Origin: Bacteroidota bacterium
Lineage (GTDB): Bacteria; Bacteroidota; Bacteroidia; J057; JADKCL01
DNA length: 64,000 nt
Assembly (NCBI GenBank): GCA_016718825.1
Contig: JADKCL010000013.1
Coordinates: forward strand, 124,001-188,000
Direction of reading: 5' to 3'
Shown here one piece after another: positions 27,949 through 38,034 of the stretch. The position numbers and the translations under genes were made by a program. Below the pieces are notes generated by a model. That model had not been told where the DNA came from, did not search any database, and saw only the letters and a list, made by a program, of their open reading frames with translations. Numbering within the stretch: the stretch's first letter is position 1; each line of letters begins with the position of its first letter.

Positions 27949-28992
27949 ATGAAAGCACTTGTCTATCACGGTCCAGGTCAGATCCTATGGGAGGAAAAAC
28001 CCAATCCTACCCTCCAAGAAAATTCGGATGTCATTGTAAAGGTTCTCAAGACCACGATTTGTGGTACGGATCTGCACATTCTCAAGGGAGATGTTTCCAC
28101 AGTCGTAGCCGGGCGGGTGCTCGGTCACGAGGGTGTGGGTGTGATTACTGCTATCGGTACTTCAGTAACCAATTTTGAAGTTGGTGACCATGTGGTCATT
28201 TCTTGTATTACCTCTTGCGGGAAATGCGAAAGCTGCAAACATTCCATGCTCTCCCATTGTGAGACAGGCGGATGGATTTTGGGCAATACGATTGACGGTA
28301 CCCAGGCCGAATTTGTGCGCATTCCGCATGCAGACAACAGTCTTTATTTGATTCCTTTGGAGGCCGATGAAGAAGGAATGGTGATGTTGAGTGATGTCTT
28401 GCCGACCGCATTTGAATGCGGGGTGTTGAATGGCAAGATCAAACCTGCCGACACGGTTGCCATCATTGGTGCGGGTCCCATCGGCCTTGCGGTGCTCCTG
28501 ACAGCCCAATTTTATACCCCTTCGATGCTGATCGTGGTCGACCGCGACGCCAACCGTCTGCAGGTCGCGCACGATTATGGTGCAACACATATCATCGACA
28601 GCCGCATCGAAAATGCCTATGAAGAGGTGATGAAACTCACCAAAGGCAAAGGTGTCAATGTCGCCGTAGAGGCCGTCGGAATTGCGGCCACCTTCGAATT
28701 TTGTGAGGAAATCATCGCGGTTGGTGGTCATGTCGCAAATATTGGCGTGCATGGAAATAGTGCCATCCTCAAGTTGGAATCCCTTTGGTCCCGGAACGTC
28801 ACCATTACCACCGGACTCGTCGATACATCCACCGCTGCAACCTTGTTGGAGCTTGTGCAGGTCGGGAAATTGGACCCGCAAAAGCTGATTACACACCGAT
28901 TCAAGCTGGATCAAATGATCGAAGCTTATGCTGCATTTGGTGACGCAAGCAATATCAAAGCCCTCAAAGTGATTTTGACCAATGAAAACTGA
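27949..28992 (+). CDS. Zinc-dependent alcohol dehydrogenase (MDR family)
   Basis: A 347-residue intact medium-chain dehydrogenase. The catalytic zinc ligand lies in TTICGTDLHILKGD, the GHE motif in RVLGHEGVGVI, and the structural zinc cysteines in CGKCESCKHSMLSHC. The coenzyme fold carries VAIIGAGPIGLAVLL followed by VVDRDANRL, favouring NAD. Substrate likely a primary or secondary alcohol; relatives include isopropanol and threonine dehydrogenases. Its end overlaps the following hydrolase start by 11 bases, so the two are cotranscribed and probably coupled. Confidence 0.9.
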   Translation: MKALVYHGPGQILWEEKPNPTLQENSDVIVKVLKTTICGTDLHILKGDVSTVVAGRVLGHEGVGVITAIGTSVTNFEVGDHVVISCITSCGKCESCKHSMLSHCETGGWILGNTIDGTQAEFVRIPHADNSLYLIPLEADEEGMVMLSDVLPTAFECGVLNGKIKPADTVAIIGAGPIGLAVLLTAQFYTPSMLIVVDRDANRLQVAHDYGATHIIDSRIENAYEEVMKLTKGKGVNVAVEAVGIAATFEFCEEIIAVGGHVANIGVHGNSAILKLESLWSRNVTITTGLVDTSTAATLLELVQVGKLDPQKLITHRFKLDQMIEAYAAFGDASNIKALKVILTNEN

Positions 28993-29872
28993 AAATAATC
29001 CTCCCCATCACGATGCTTCTGATTTCCACATCGAAGGAATGAATAAGCAAGTCACCATCAACGGTTTGGTGGTCAGTTACAATGACGTCGGTGCAGCTGA
29101 TGCCCCTGTGATGATTCTGCTTCATGGTTTTCCCCTCAACAAGTCGATGTGGGCTCCGCAATTGGAGGCGCTAAGGGAAGACTTCAGGGTTATTGCCTAC
29201 GATATCCGCGGGCATGGGGACTCCGAATCCGGGACCGCAGATTTTTCCATCGAAATGTTTGTGAACGATTTGCTCTGCTTTATGGAAACCTTGGGACTGG
29301 AAAAAGTAATCCTGTTTGGGTTTTCCATGGGAGGCTATATCGCACTCAATGCGGTGGAGCGTTTTCCCGAGCGATTTGAAGCACTGATATTGAGTGATAC
29401 ACAGTGCATTGCCGACACGCCCGGAATCAGGGAGAAGCGCATTGCGTCGATGGACCGGATTTTGGAAAACGGGGTGGAAGCCTACGCGGATGAAATCCTG
29501 GTCAAATTATTTGCGCCTGCGTCCTTTGTCAGACACCGTCCGGAGGTAGAGGCTGTGCGCGAAATGATTGTCAATACCTCTACCGAATCCCTTTGCAATA
29601 CCCTGTTTGCCTTGGCCGCCCGCAAGGAGACCCGTGGCAAATTGATGGAAATCGGAATTCCCACCCTGATTTTGGTGGGGAAAGAGGATCAAATTACGCC
29701 ACTTGAAGCTTCCCAATTGATGCATGGCAGAATCCGTGGTTCGGTTTTGGCCGTTGTGGACCATGCGGGTCATCTTGCCAATATGGAGAATCCCGTGGTG
29801 TTCAATAAGCATTTGGTGCATTTTGTCGCGCAGTTTACCGACGTGCGCGTAGCCATCGGGAGATGGGCCTGA
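28982..29872 (+). CDS. Alpha/beta hydrolase
   Basis: A 296-residue cytoplasmic hydrolase of the esterase/peroxidase-like alpha/beta class. Motifs: oxyanion region LLHGFPLNKSMW, DIRGHGDSE, nucleophile elbow ILFGFSMGGYIA, acid in LILVGKEDQITP, and catalytic histidine in VVDHAGHLANMENP. It overlaps the dehydrogenase gene by 11 bases. A pairing of alcohol dehydrogenase with hydrolase suggests ester or lactone metabolism, but this is inference. An internal ATG at 29039 (MNKQVTINGLVVSYND) is a plausible alternative start and would remove a 19-residue unconserved leader. Confidence 0.85.
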   Translation: MKTENNPPHHDASDFHIEGMNKQVTINGLVVSYNDVGAADAPVMILLHGFPLNKSMWAPQLEALREDFRVIAYDIRGHGDSESGTADFSIEMFVNDLLCFMETLGLEKVILFGFSMGGYIALNAVERFPERFEALILSDTQCIADTPGIREKRIASMDRILENGVEAYADEILVKLFAPASFVRHRPEVEAVREMIVNTSTESLCNTLFALAARKETRGKLMEIGIPTLILVGKEDQITPLEASQLMHGRIRGSVLAVVDHAGHLANMENPVVFNKHLVHFVAQFTDVRVAIGRWA

Positions 29873-29920
29873 GGCACCGAAACACCGAACTATTGGTCAA
29901 CTTGACCTTGGTAGAAGCTG

Positions 29921-29972
29921 AAAAAGGGTCGCAAAAAGTACAAGGGAATCCTTGACCTGCGGCCCTTTTTTA
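29921..29972 (+). terminator. Terminator of the dehydrogenase/hydrolase operon
   Basis: AAAAAGGGTCGC pairs with GCGGCCCTTTTTT (one G-T pair), followed by a T run; it begins 49 bases after the hydrolase stop. Confidence 0.75.
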
Positions 29973-30142
29973 ATTGCGCTACCACTTGGTTCATGCCCGC
30001 AATTTTGGGACAAACACATCCGTGACTTATGCAAATCATCGCATGCCTTCTGTAAGCAATGCCGTTGTCAGGAGACGCAATTTTGTAGCGTGTCAAACTT
30101 CAGACACTTGATTCCCTTTTCAGACGCAATAAATTGAAGAAA

Positions 30143-32779
30143 ATGAATTTAAGAAAACTCTTTCCCATCCTTGCGATAGCTTGGGTGGCATTATTTGTAG
30201 GTTGTAAGAAGGACGATTTCGTTGAAGTCGACGGGAAATGTCCTGTTGTGCTCGTGACGAGTCCAGCCAACGGTGAGATCAACGTTGCCTTGAACAAAGT
30301 CATCACCGCAACCTTCAACGAGCCGATGAATCCGCTCACCATTACACAGGCATCGTTCACCATTCAAGGTGGAACTGCTGTGGCCGGCACAATTTCCTAT
30401 GCGGGAGAAACTGCTTCCTTCACGCCTTCGAGTCCGTTGTTGAACAATACCACTTACGTGGGAAAGATCACAACTGCGGTGAAGGATCCAGCAGGCAATG
30501 CCCTGCAGACCAATTATATCTGGAGCTTCAGCACGGGCGCATTGGTCGCTCCGATGGTGATTTTTACAGATCCAGCAGATGGTGCAACCGGCGTCGTGCT
30601 CAACAAAGTGGTGACAGCTACATTTAGCATGCCCATGGATGTTGCAACACTGACAGCGGCCAATTTCACCGTGAGAATGGGCGGCAATATTGTGGCAGGA
30701 ACGGTTACCAATACCGACACTACGATTGCATTTACAAGCACTGCCAACTTGGTCGCTGACTCGGTTTACACGGCAACAATTACGGTAGGCGCGAAGAACC
30801 TTGCCGGTGTCGCCATTGCTCAAGACACATCTTGGAGTTTTACCACGGGCACAATTTTGGCACCAACGGTAATTTCTACTGTGCCGCTGAACAATGCGAC
30901 AGCTGTTCCGCAGAACCAGATCATCACGGCCACATTCAGCGAGCCGATGAATCCTGCGACCATCAACGGTTCCACCATGCAGGTGCGTGATGGTTTGACG
31001 CTTGTACCAGGCACTGTAACCTATTCCGGTTCGACAGCCACCTTCACCCCGACCACCAACCTGCTCGCCGGCACTGTCTACACCGCCACAATCACCACAG
31101 GCGCCCAGAATATGGCCGCTATCGGTTTGGCAAACAACTATGTCTGGACCTTCACCACTGTTGTGATTCCAGCCCCAATGGTCATTTCAACGGTCCCTGC
31201 CAACAATGCCATCGGTGTCCTGCGCGGTCAAATCATCACCGCTACATTCAGTGAGCCGATGAATCCTGCCACGATCGGCACCATCAGCTTCACGGTGAAA
31301 GACGGCGTGATTCCGGTATCGGGCACAGTCACCTATTCAGGTGTCACCGCAACCTTCACACCGACGACGCAGTTGAATCCAAGCACATTGTACACGGGAA
31401 CGATTTCGACGGTGGCCACAAGCGCCGCGGGCGTGCCGCTTGCCAACAATTATGTTTGGACATTCACCACGATCGTGATTCCACCACCGACCGTGATCTC
31501 GACCGACCCGATCAACAATGAAACGGGCGTCTTGGTCAACAAAGTGATCACGGCAACCTTCAGCGAAGCAATGGATCCTTTGACCATCAACGGCTCGAGC
31601 TTTACGCTGAAGCAAGGTTTGGTGACAGTTCCCGGTGCTGTGACTTATGTCGGCAACACTGCTTCCTATACACCAACCTCAAACTTGGCCTCGGGAACGG
31701 TTTACACCGCTACGATTACCACGGCAGCAAGAAGCTCAGCCAACAGTATTCCGATCGCGACCAATTATGTCTGGACCTTTACCACCTTGGTGATTCCACC
31801 GCCGGTGGTGATCTCGACGATCCCTGCCAATTTGGCTACCAACGTTCCCCTGATTCAAGTGGTCAGTGCTGACTTCAGCGTGCCGATGGATCCGCTCACC
31901 ATCAATACCCTGACCTTTACCCTGAGGAAGGGCGTCACAGTGGTGCCGGGTGTGGTTGGCTACAGCGGTACAACAGCAACGTTTACGCCCAATACCTTTT
32001 TGGAGTCGAATGCAACCTATACCGCTACCGTCACCAATGGTGTAAGAAGTGCCCAGAACGTGAACATGGTAAATGATTATGTTTGGACATTCAATACGGT
32101 GCCGCCGCTTGGACCACCTCCCGTTGATCTTGCTTCGGCAGACGCTTATGGTATCCTCGCAGGTGTTGGTATCAGCAACAATGCCGGCTTCAGCGAAATC
32201 CATGATATGAATGTTGGCATCAGCCCGGGCGTGCGCTCATCCGTCACCGGATTCCCGCCTGCGGTCGTCATCAACGGTGCGATCTACTGCTCCGACGACG
32301 TCTCGCCTCCTGGAATTGCTGCCCTGCTCATTCAGGCCAAGCAAGACCTGACCAATGCCTATCTTGCAGCTGAAGGCGCAAGCAGCCCTGCTCCGGTCAC
32401 GGTTTCAGGCGACATTGGTGGCACCACTTTGGCGCCAGGTATTTACAAGAGTACCTCGACCTTGATGATTCAATCGGGTGACCTGACCTTGGATGCCCAA
32501 GGCGACATCAATGCAACCTGGATTTTCCAAGTTTCCTCAGCCTTCACGACCGTCGGCGGCGCCGGTGGAAACGTCATCCTGAGTGGCGGTGCCCAAGCCA
32601 AGAATGTCTTCTGGCAGACGGGCTCTTCGGCCACCATCGGTGACTTCACCATCTTCAAGGGCAACGTACTTGCCTTGACCTCCATCACCATGAATTCCGA
32701 TGCTGTGGCCCAAGGCCGCATGTTGGCAAGGAACGGCGCGGTTGTCATGACTAGCACCAACATCATCACCAAACCTTAA
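30143..32779 (+). CDS. Lipoprotein with six Ig-like repeats and a DUF3494 ice-binding-like domain
   Basis: An intact protein of about 878 residues. The ATG at 30143 opens a lipoprotein signal with lipobox VALFVGC near residue 21. Six repeats of about 100 residues follow, each opening with a phrase like VISTVPANNA and containing ITATFSEPMNP, then ending YVWTFTT; these are Big_5/SwmB-like Ig domains. The C-terminal 215 residues form a DUF3494 beta-helix domain (GVGISNNAGFSEIHDMNVGI; LDAQGDINATWIFQVSSAFT), the fold of many bacterial ice-binding proteins and of surface adhesins. It lies upstream of a double-OmpA protein and another DUF3494 protein, forming a surface-protein cluster. Confidence 0.85.
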   Translation: MNLRKLFPILAIAWVALFVGCKKDDFVEVDGKCPVVLVTSPANGEINVALNKVITATFNEPMNPLTITQASFTIQGGTAVAGTISYAGETASFTPSSPLLNNTTYVGKITTAVKDPAGNALQTNYIWSFSTGALVAPMVIFTDPADGATGVVLNKVVTATFSMPMDVATLTAANFTVRMGGNIVAGTVTNTDTTIAFTSTANLVADSVYTATITVGAKNLAGVAIAQDTSWSFTTGTILAPTVISTVPLNNATAVPQNQIITATFSEPMNPATINGSTMQVRDGLTLVPGTVTYSGSTATFTPTTNLLAGTVYTATITTGAQNMAAIGLANNYVWTFTTVVIPAPMVISTVPANNAIGVLRGQIITATFSEPMNPATIGTISFTVKDGVIPVSGTVTYSGVTATFTPTTQLNPSTLYTGTISTVATSAAGVPLANNYVWTFTTIVIPPPTVISTDPINNETGVLVNKVITATFSEAMDPLTINGSSFTLKQGLVTVPGAVTYVGNTASYTPTSNLASGTVYTATITTAARSSANSIPIATNYVWTFTTLVIPPPVVISTIPANLATNVPLIQVVSADFSVPMDPLTINTLTFTLRKGVTVVPGVVGYSGTTATFTPNTFLESNATYTATVTNGVRSAQNVNMVNDYVWTFNTVPPLGPPPVDLASADAYGILAGVGISNNAGFSEIHDMNVGISPGVRSSVTGFPPAVVINGAIYCSDDVSPPGIAALLIQAKQDLTNAYLAAEGASSPAPVTVSGDIGGTTLAPGIYKSTSTLMIQSGDLTLDAQGDINATWIFQVSSAFTTVGGAGGNVILSGGAQAKNVFWQTGSSATIGDFTIFKGNVLALTSITMNSDAVAQGRMLARNGAVVMTSTNIITKP

Positions 32780-32791
32780 TCCAACGCTATT

Positions 32792-34841
32792 ATGAAAGTC
32801 AAGAATATTTTCACCAAGGGGGCACACAAAGTGTGCTCCCGATTGGGCCTCGCAACGAGAAGCCTGCTCGTGACCGGCATGGTCGTCGCAGGTTTGCAAA
32901 GCACAGCAGTTGCACAGCAAAAGCCCGAATATACCCCCGCATCATGGTGGTTTGGCCTCGCAGGCGGCGGCAACCTGAACTTCTACCAAGGTTCGACCCA
33001 ACGCCTTACGTCTGATCTTGTCGCCCCAATGGCCTTCCATTCGGGTATTGGATTGGGTGTGTATGCTGCCCCTTTGATCGAATACCACCGCGCCACTTCC
33101 AACTGGGGCTTGATGCTGCAGGCAGGATATGACAGCCGCAGGGGTAAATACAATCAGGAGTTTTCGCCTTGCAATTGTCCACGTGACCTGGCCGTGCGTG
33201 TCGGTTACATCACTGCCGAACCGAGCCTGCGCTTTGCGCCGTGGAAGTCTGACTTCTACATCTTCGGTGGTCCACGCTTTTCCTACAACGTGCGCAATAA
33301 GTTTGTGTACAAAGAAGGAACCAATCCCGATTACCCTGAGCAAGTTGCCCCGCCTGATCAAATTGGCGAACTCAGCGACATGAAGCCGTTGTTGATCTCT
33401 GGACAAATTGGTGCAGGCTACGACATTCACTTGAATGCCCGCAACAGCCATACACAGTGGGTACTGTCGCCATTCGCTTCCTATCAGCCTTATTTTGGTC
33501 AGGAGCCACGCACGATTGAAACCTGGAATATCACCACTGTGCGTGCCGGTGTGGCACTCAAGTTGGGTCGTGGTCGTTTGATTGAACCCCCTAAGGAGGT
33601 CATCAAACCTGAGCCAATCGCCGTCGAGGTGGTAGAGCCTAAAGTGGAATTCACTGTGAACGCCCCTGCCAATATCCCCGCCGAAAGGACTGTACGTGAG
33701 GTATTCCCATTGCGCAATTATGTCTTCTTTGATTTGGGTTCGACCAAAATTCCTGCCCGCTACGTGACCCTCCGCAAGGATCAGGTCAAGGACTTCAAGG
33801 AAGATCAGGTGCAATTGAATACACCTGAAAACATGAGTGGCCGCTCGAGCCGCCAAATGATCGTCTACTACAATATCTTGAACATCTTGGGTGATCGTAT
33901 GGTCAAGAACCCAAACACAACCATTACACTTGTAGGCTCATCCGAACAAGGTCCACAGGATGGTTTGGGTATGGCAACTTCGATTCAGACCTACCTTGTC
34001 GATGTCTTTGGCATCAACATCGACCGGATCAAAGTCGAAGGCCGCAGCAAGCCTGTTAAACCTTCGCAAACAGGCGGCACCAAGGACTTGGCGCTCCTCA
34101 AAGAAGGCGACCGCAGGGTCACCATCGAGTCAGGTTCGCCGGTCTTGTTGATGGAATTCCAATCCGGCCCGGGTGCTCCTTTGAAGCCCGTCGAGATTGT
34201 AAGTGTCCAAGATGCACCGATCGAAAGCTATTTGACCTTCAAAGTGGATGGCGCAAAAGAATGCCTATTCCTCATGGTCCATTGACGTGATCGACGAGCA
34301 AGGAACCGTGCAGAAGTTTGGTCCTTATACCCAGGACGAAATCAAAATCCCTGGAAAATCCATCCTCGGAACCCGTCCTGAAGGTGACTATACCATCACG
34401 ATGATCGGCGTCAAGAAAAATGGCGAAACTGTCAAGAAGTACACCAATGCCCACATGGTGCTCTGGAAACCTGCGGTGAATCAAGAAGCCAAGCGCTTCA
34501 GCGTCATCTTTGAATTCAACGAATCCAAAGCAGTGGCGATGTATGAGAAGTACTTGACCGACGTGGTGAATCCAAAGATTCCACAAGGTGGCAAAGTCAT
34601 CATCCACGGCTATACCGATATCATCGGTGATGAGGACTACAACGAAACGCTGTCGATTGCCAGAGCCGCTGAAGTCAAGAGCATCATGCAAGCAGGCTTG
34701 AAAAAATCCGGTAGAACCGATGTCATCTTTGAGTCCCATGGTTTTGGTGAAAACCCCGATCAGGCCCAGTTTGACAACCGTCTTCCTGAGCAACGCTTCT
34801 ACAACCGCACGGTGATCATCGACATCATCCCTGCGCAATAA
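32792..34841 (+). CDS. Outer-membrane protein with two OmpA-like domains (frameshifted)
   Basis: Joined across one frame change near 34255 (in an A run) this encodes about 683 residues. An N-terminal signal sequence ends AVAQQ. A beta-barrel-like region of roughly 230 residues (GYDSRRGKYNQEFSPCNCPR within it) is followed by a Pro/Glu-rich linker, then a first OmpA-like region (NYVFFDLGSTKIPARY to GDRRVTIES). A further linker leads to a second, more typical OmpA-like region (FSVIFEFNESKAVAMYEKYL; IHGYTDIIGDEDYNETLSIA; RFYNRTVIIDI). OmpA domains usually bind peptidoglycan. The 12-base gap to the lipoprotein gene suggests an operon. Confidence 0.75.
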
Positions 34842-34873
34842 GAATTTCATTTTATTCAGATTATCCCTCAATC

Positions 34874-34899
34874 GGCTGCCCGCGAAATATCGGGCAGCC
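34874..34899 (+). terminator. Hairpin after the OmpA-like gene
   Basis: GGCTGCCCG (34874-34882) and CGGGCAGCC (34891-34899) form a perfect stem 33 bases after the stop. There is no long T run, so termination may be partial. Confidence 0.5.
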
Positions 34900-35112
34900 A
34901 TTGACGGTTTATAGGGGGTCAAAAGGACAAGCATACGATTGGAAGGTATTGAAAACTTATTCCTTAGGGAGACAGCATCCACGCAAAGGCTTTGATACAG
35001 AAGATACAATGTCAGCCTTCATCCGTGAAACCTGCAACATTCCCATGCGATTGTATCACATAAACCACTTTCAACTCCGCCACCTTTGTAAGGACGCTTT
35101 ACCTATTGCGCC

Positions 35113-36368
35113 ATGAATCTCAGAAAGGCTATGAAAAGAACATTACATCTCGCAATTGCCACAGTGGCCCTCTTTTTCAACTTCTCGCTCGTCCAAGCCC
35201 AGGTTCCCAATTTGGGGACAGCGGTAACCTTTGGTTTGTTTACCTCGGTGGGTGCCATTGACAATCTGGCAAATACAGTCATCACAGGCGACGTAGGGAC
35301 AAACGTCGGTGCCTTTAACGGCTTCCCGCCTGCCATCGTGATCGGCCAAATCCATGTGGCGGATCCGGTTTCAGCACAGGTTGCAGTGGACGTGAACCTT
35401 GCCTATACCGAGCTGGTCGCTAATCCTTGCGGGACAGTTCTTGGGACTGGGCTCGGTGGTGGACAGGTGCTGACCCCGGGCGTTTATTGTATTGGCGCCG
35501 CTGCTATACTCAATGGCGATTTGACCTTTGATGCCCAAGGGGATCCCAATGCCGTGTTCATCGTTCAAATCGATGGCGCTTTGAGCACTGGTTTAGGTGC
35601 TCAAGTGTTGTTGCTCAATTCGGCCACGCCATGCAATATCTACTGGCAGATCAACGGGGCGGTGACCTTTGGTGACAATTCTGCATTTCAAGGCGTTGTT
35701 TTGGCCAATGGGCAAATGACATTCTTGGTGGGCGCTACCTTGGAAGGAAAAGCACTTACGGTGCAAGGTGCAATTGCAATGAATGAAAATACGATCAACA
35801 GTTGTGCGCCCGCATTGTTGCCCGTTGCCTTGGTGGACTTTCAAGCGGAAAAAGCAGATGCAGGAGGGTGGCAAAACTGACTTGGAAAACATTGACAGAA
35901 TCCAATAGCGACTATTTCTTGATGGAGCGTTCCCTGGACGGGATCAAGTTTGAAACGATTGGGAAGCAGCTTGCTGCCGGGTACAGCGATCTTATGATTG
36001 CCTATACTTTTATGGATGAAACACCGGCTTCTGGCAACAATTATTACCGGTTGCAGCAAGTAGATCAAGACGGGTTGGCGACATACTCTACCGTGCAGGC
36101 CTTGACCTTTGCACAAGGCGTAAGTGTATTGTCTGTTTATCCCAATCCATTCAATTCTACCTTGGTGTTGCGCCTCGATCAGGTGGAAAAGGACGCCAAC
36201 TTCGAATGGCAATTGTTGGATGCAATGGGCAAACAAGTGATGCATTCTACCCTCAAAGATCAAGTGACCCGTGTGGATATGACAACGGTATCAACGGGGA
36301 TCTATTTCTACCGGCTCACGCGTAACGGAGTTGTAATTCAGTCGGGTAAAATGATTGCACAAAATTAA
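35113..36368 (+). CDS. DUF3494 ice-binding-like protein with T9SS tail (frameshifted)
   Basis: Joined across one frame change near 35865 (G run) this is about 418 residues. A signal peptide (TLHLAIATVALFFNFSLVQA) is followed by a DUF3494 domain of about 215 residues (VITGDVGTNVGAFNGFPPAI; LDLTFDAQGDPNAVFIVQIDG-type pattern). Next come the common Bacteroidota linker LLPVALVDFQAEKADAG and a fibronectin-like stretch (YYRLQQVDQDGLATYS). A type A sorting domain closes it (VLSVYPNPFNSTLVLRL; GIYFYRLTRNGVVIQSGKMI). It would be exported by T9SS, whereas the DUF3494 protein at 30143 is a lipoprotein. Confidence 0.8.
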
Positions 36369-36453
36369 ACCACCCTTGCGGTAGTCCGAAGTTGTCCCAA
36401 ACAATTTTCTTGATTTGCATTCGACAACATTGTTCCAAGCTTGATTTTAACAC

Positions 36454-37281
36454 ATGTCTACTGAATCAAAAATAGAAGCCATTGCTGCGCCTGCAAAGGA
36501 GGAAAAATCTCCCTTTGCAGGCGGCATCGCAGTGGTCAAGGCGTTTTTCCTCACGATCACGCAGTTGACGTGGTTTCTGCTTAAGTACTTTATTGAAGTG
36601 CTTAAACCGCCGTATGAATTCAAAGAATTCCTGAAGCAATGTTTCGTCATCGGCTACAAATCGTTGCCGATTGTGGCCCTCACCGGCTTCATTATGGGGG
36701 TCGTACTCACGATTCAAGCAAGGCCCACCCTTGCCGAATTTGGTGCAGTTTCTTGGCTACCCGCGATGGTGGCCATTTCCATTGTGCGGGAAATCGGGCC
36801 GGTGATTACCGCCTTGATATTCGCTGGAAAAGTGGGGTCCTCGATTGGTGCAGAATTGGCTTCCATGAAAGTCACCGAGCAAATCGATGCGATGGAAGTG
36901 TCAGGCATCAATCCATTTAAGTATATCGTGGTGACAAGGGTTTTGGCCGCCACCGTGATGCTGCCGCTATTGGTGGTCATTTCCTGCTCCATTTCGATGT
37001 ATGGCGCATTTGTGGGTGTAAACCTCCTTGGCGAGGTCACGTTTCAGTTGTTTTTTGCGCAGGTATTTGATGCCATTGGATTCAGCGACATCTTTCCAGC
37101 ACTGATCAAAACCGTCTTCTTTGGGTTTGCCATCGGCCTCATCGGCTGTTACAAAGGATATACTTGCAACAAAGGCACCGAAGGTGTCGGTGAAGCCGCA
37201 AATTCAGCGGTTGTAGCTGCCTCGATTTCCGTCTTCGTGCTCGATGTCATTGCCGTTCAAATCACCAGTATCCTAACCTAA
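36454..37281 (+). CDS. mlaE: MlaE-type lipid ABC permease
   Basis: A 275-residue membrane protein. After a basic/alanine-rich cytoplasmic leader come about five membrane helices with the family motifs FIMGVVLTIQARPTLAEFGA, REIGPVITALIFAGKVGSSI, GAELASMKVTEQIDAMEVSG and CYKGYTCNKGTEGVGEAANS. In Gram-negatives MlaE with MlaF and MlaD moves phospholipids between inner and outer membranes. The stop codon overlaps the mlaF start by one base (TAATG), so the two are coupled. MlaB and MlaC are not present nearby, as is common in Bacteroidota. Confidence 0.9.
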   Translation: MSTESKIEAIAAPAKEEKSPFAGGIAVVKAFFLTITQLTWFLLKYFIEVLKPPYEFKEFLKQCFVIGYKSLPIVALTGFIMGVVLTIQARPTLAEFGAVSWLPAMVAISIVREIGPVITALIFAGKVGSSIGAELASMKVTEQIDAMEVSGINPFKYIVVTRVLAATVMLPLLVVISCSISMYGAFVGVNLLGEVTFQLFFAQVFDAIGFSDIFPALIKTVFFGFAIGLIGCYKGYTCNKGTEGVGEAANSAVVAASISVFVLDVIAVQITSILT

Positions 37282-38015
37282 TGGAACAGAAAGCAATGGT
37301 CGTAGAAATAGAACACCTCAAGAAATCTTTTGGGGACAAAACGATTTTGAGCGACTTCAGCCTGAACATCGCCAAGGGGGAAAACCTCGTGATCTTCGGG
37401 AAAAGCGGCAGCGGAAAATCTGTCTTGATCAAATGTCTTGTGGGATTGATCGATCCGGATGAGGGAATTGTCCGAATGTTAGACCAAAATATTGCGTTGC
37501 TCAATGGGGACGGCCTCAACGAATTGCGCAAACGCGTGGGCTTTCTTTTTCAGAGTGGCGCATTGTACGATTCGATGACGGTGCGGGAAAACCTTGCCTT
37601 TCCCTTACGGAGCCGTAAATCGATGCCCAAAGCGGAATTGGAGGCCTTGATCTTAAAGGCATTGACAGATGTAGGCTTGGAAGCGGCCATTGACAAAATG
37701 CCCTCCGAATTGTCGGGCGGTATGCGCAAGCGCGTGGGCCTTGCGCGCACATTGATCCTCAATCCAGAGATTATTCTTTATGATGAGCCCACCACGGGAT
37801 TGGATCCGATCACCTCCAGGGAAATCAGTCATTTGATCTTGGACATTCAGAAAAAGTACGATGCGACGTCCATCATCATTACCCACGATGTGGCGTGCGC
37901 GCGGATTACTGCCAACCGTATCATCATTCTCAAAGACGGAATGGCCTTTGCCGAAGGCAGTTTTGAGGAACTCTCCAATTCGAAAGATGAATGGGTCAGC
38001 TCCTTTTTCGATTAA
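37281..38015 (+). CDS. mlaF: MlaF-type ABC ATPase
   Basis: A 244-residue ATPase. Motifs: Walker A IFGKSGSGKSVLIK, Q-loop GFLFQSGALYDSMTVREN, signature ELSGGMRKRVGLART, Walker B IILYDEPTTGLDPITS and switch ITHDVACA. The SGGM form of the signature is typical of MlaF. It energises lipid transport with MlaE and MlaD; start overlaps the mlaE stop. Confidence 0.9.
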   Translation: MEQKAMVVEIEHLKKSFGDKTILSDFSLNIAKGENLVIFGKSGSGKSVLIKCLVGLIDPDEGIVRMLDQNIALLNGDGLNELRKRVGFLFQSGALYDSMTVRENLAFPLRSRKSMPKAELEALILKALTDVGLEAAIDKMPSELSGGMRKRVGLARTLILNPEIILYDEPTTGLDPITSREISHLILDIQKKYDATSIIITHDVACARITANRIIILKDGMAFAEGSFEELSNSKDEWVSSFFD

Positions 38016-38034
38016 CGATAGAATTTAATTCACT

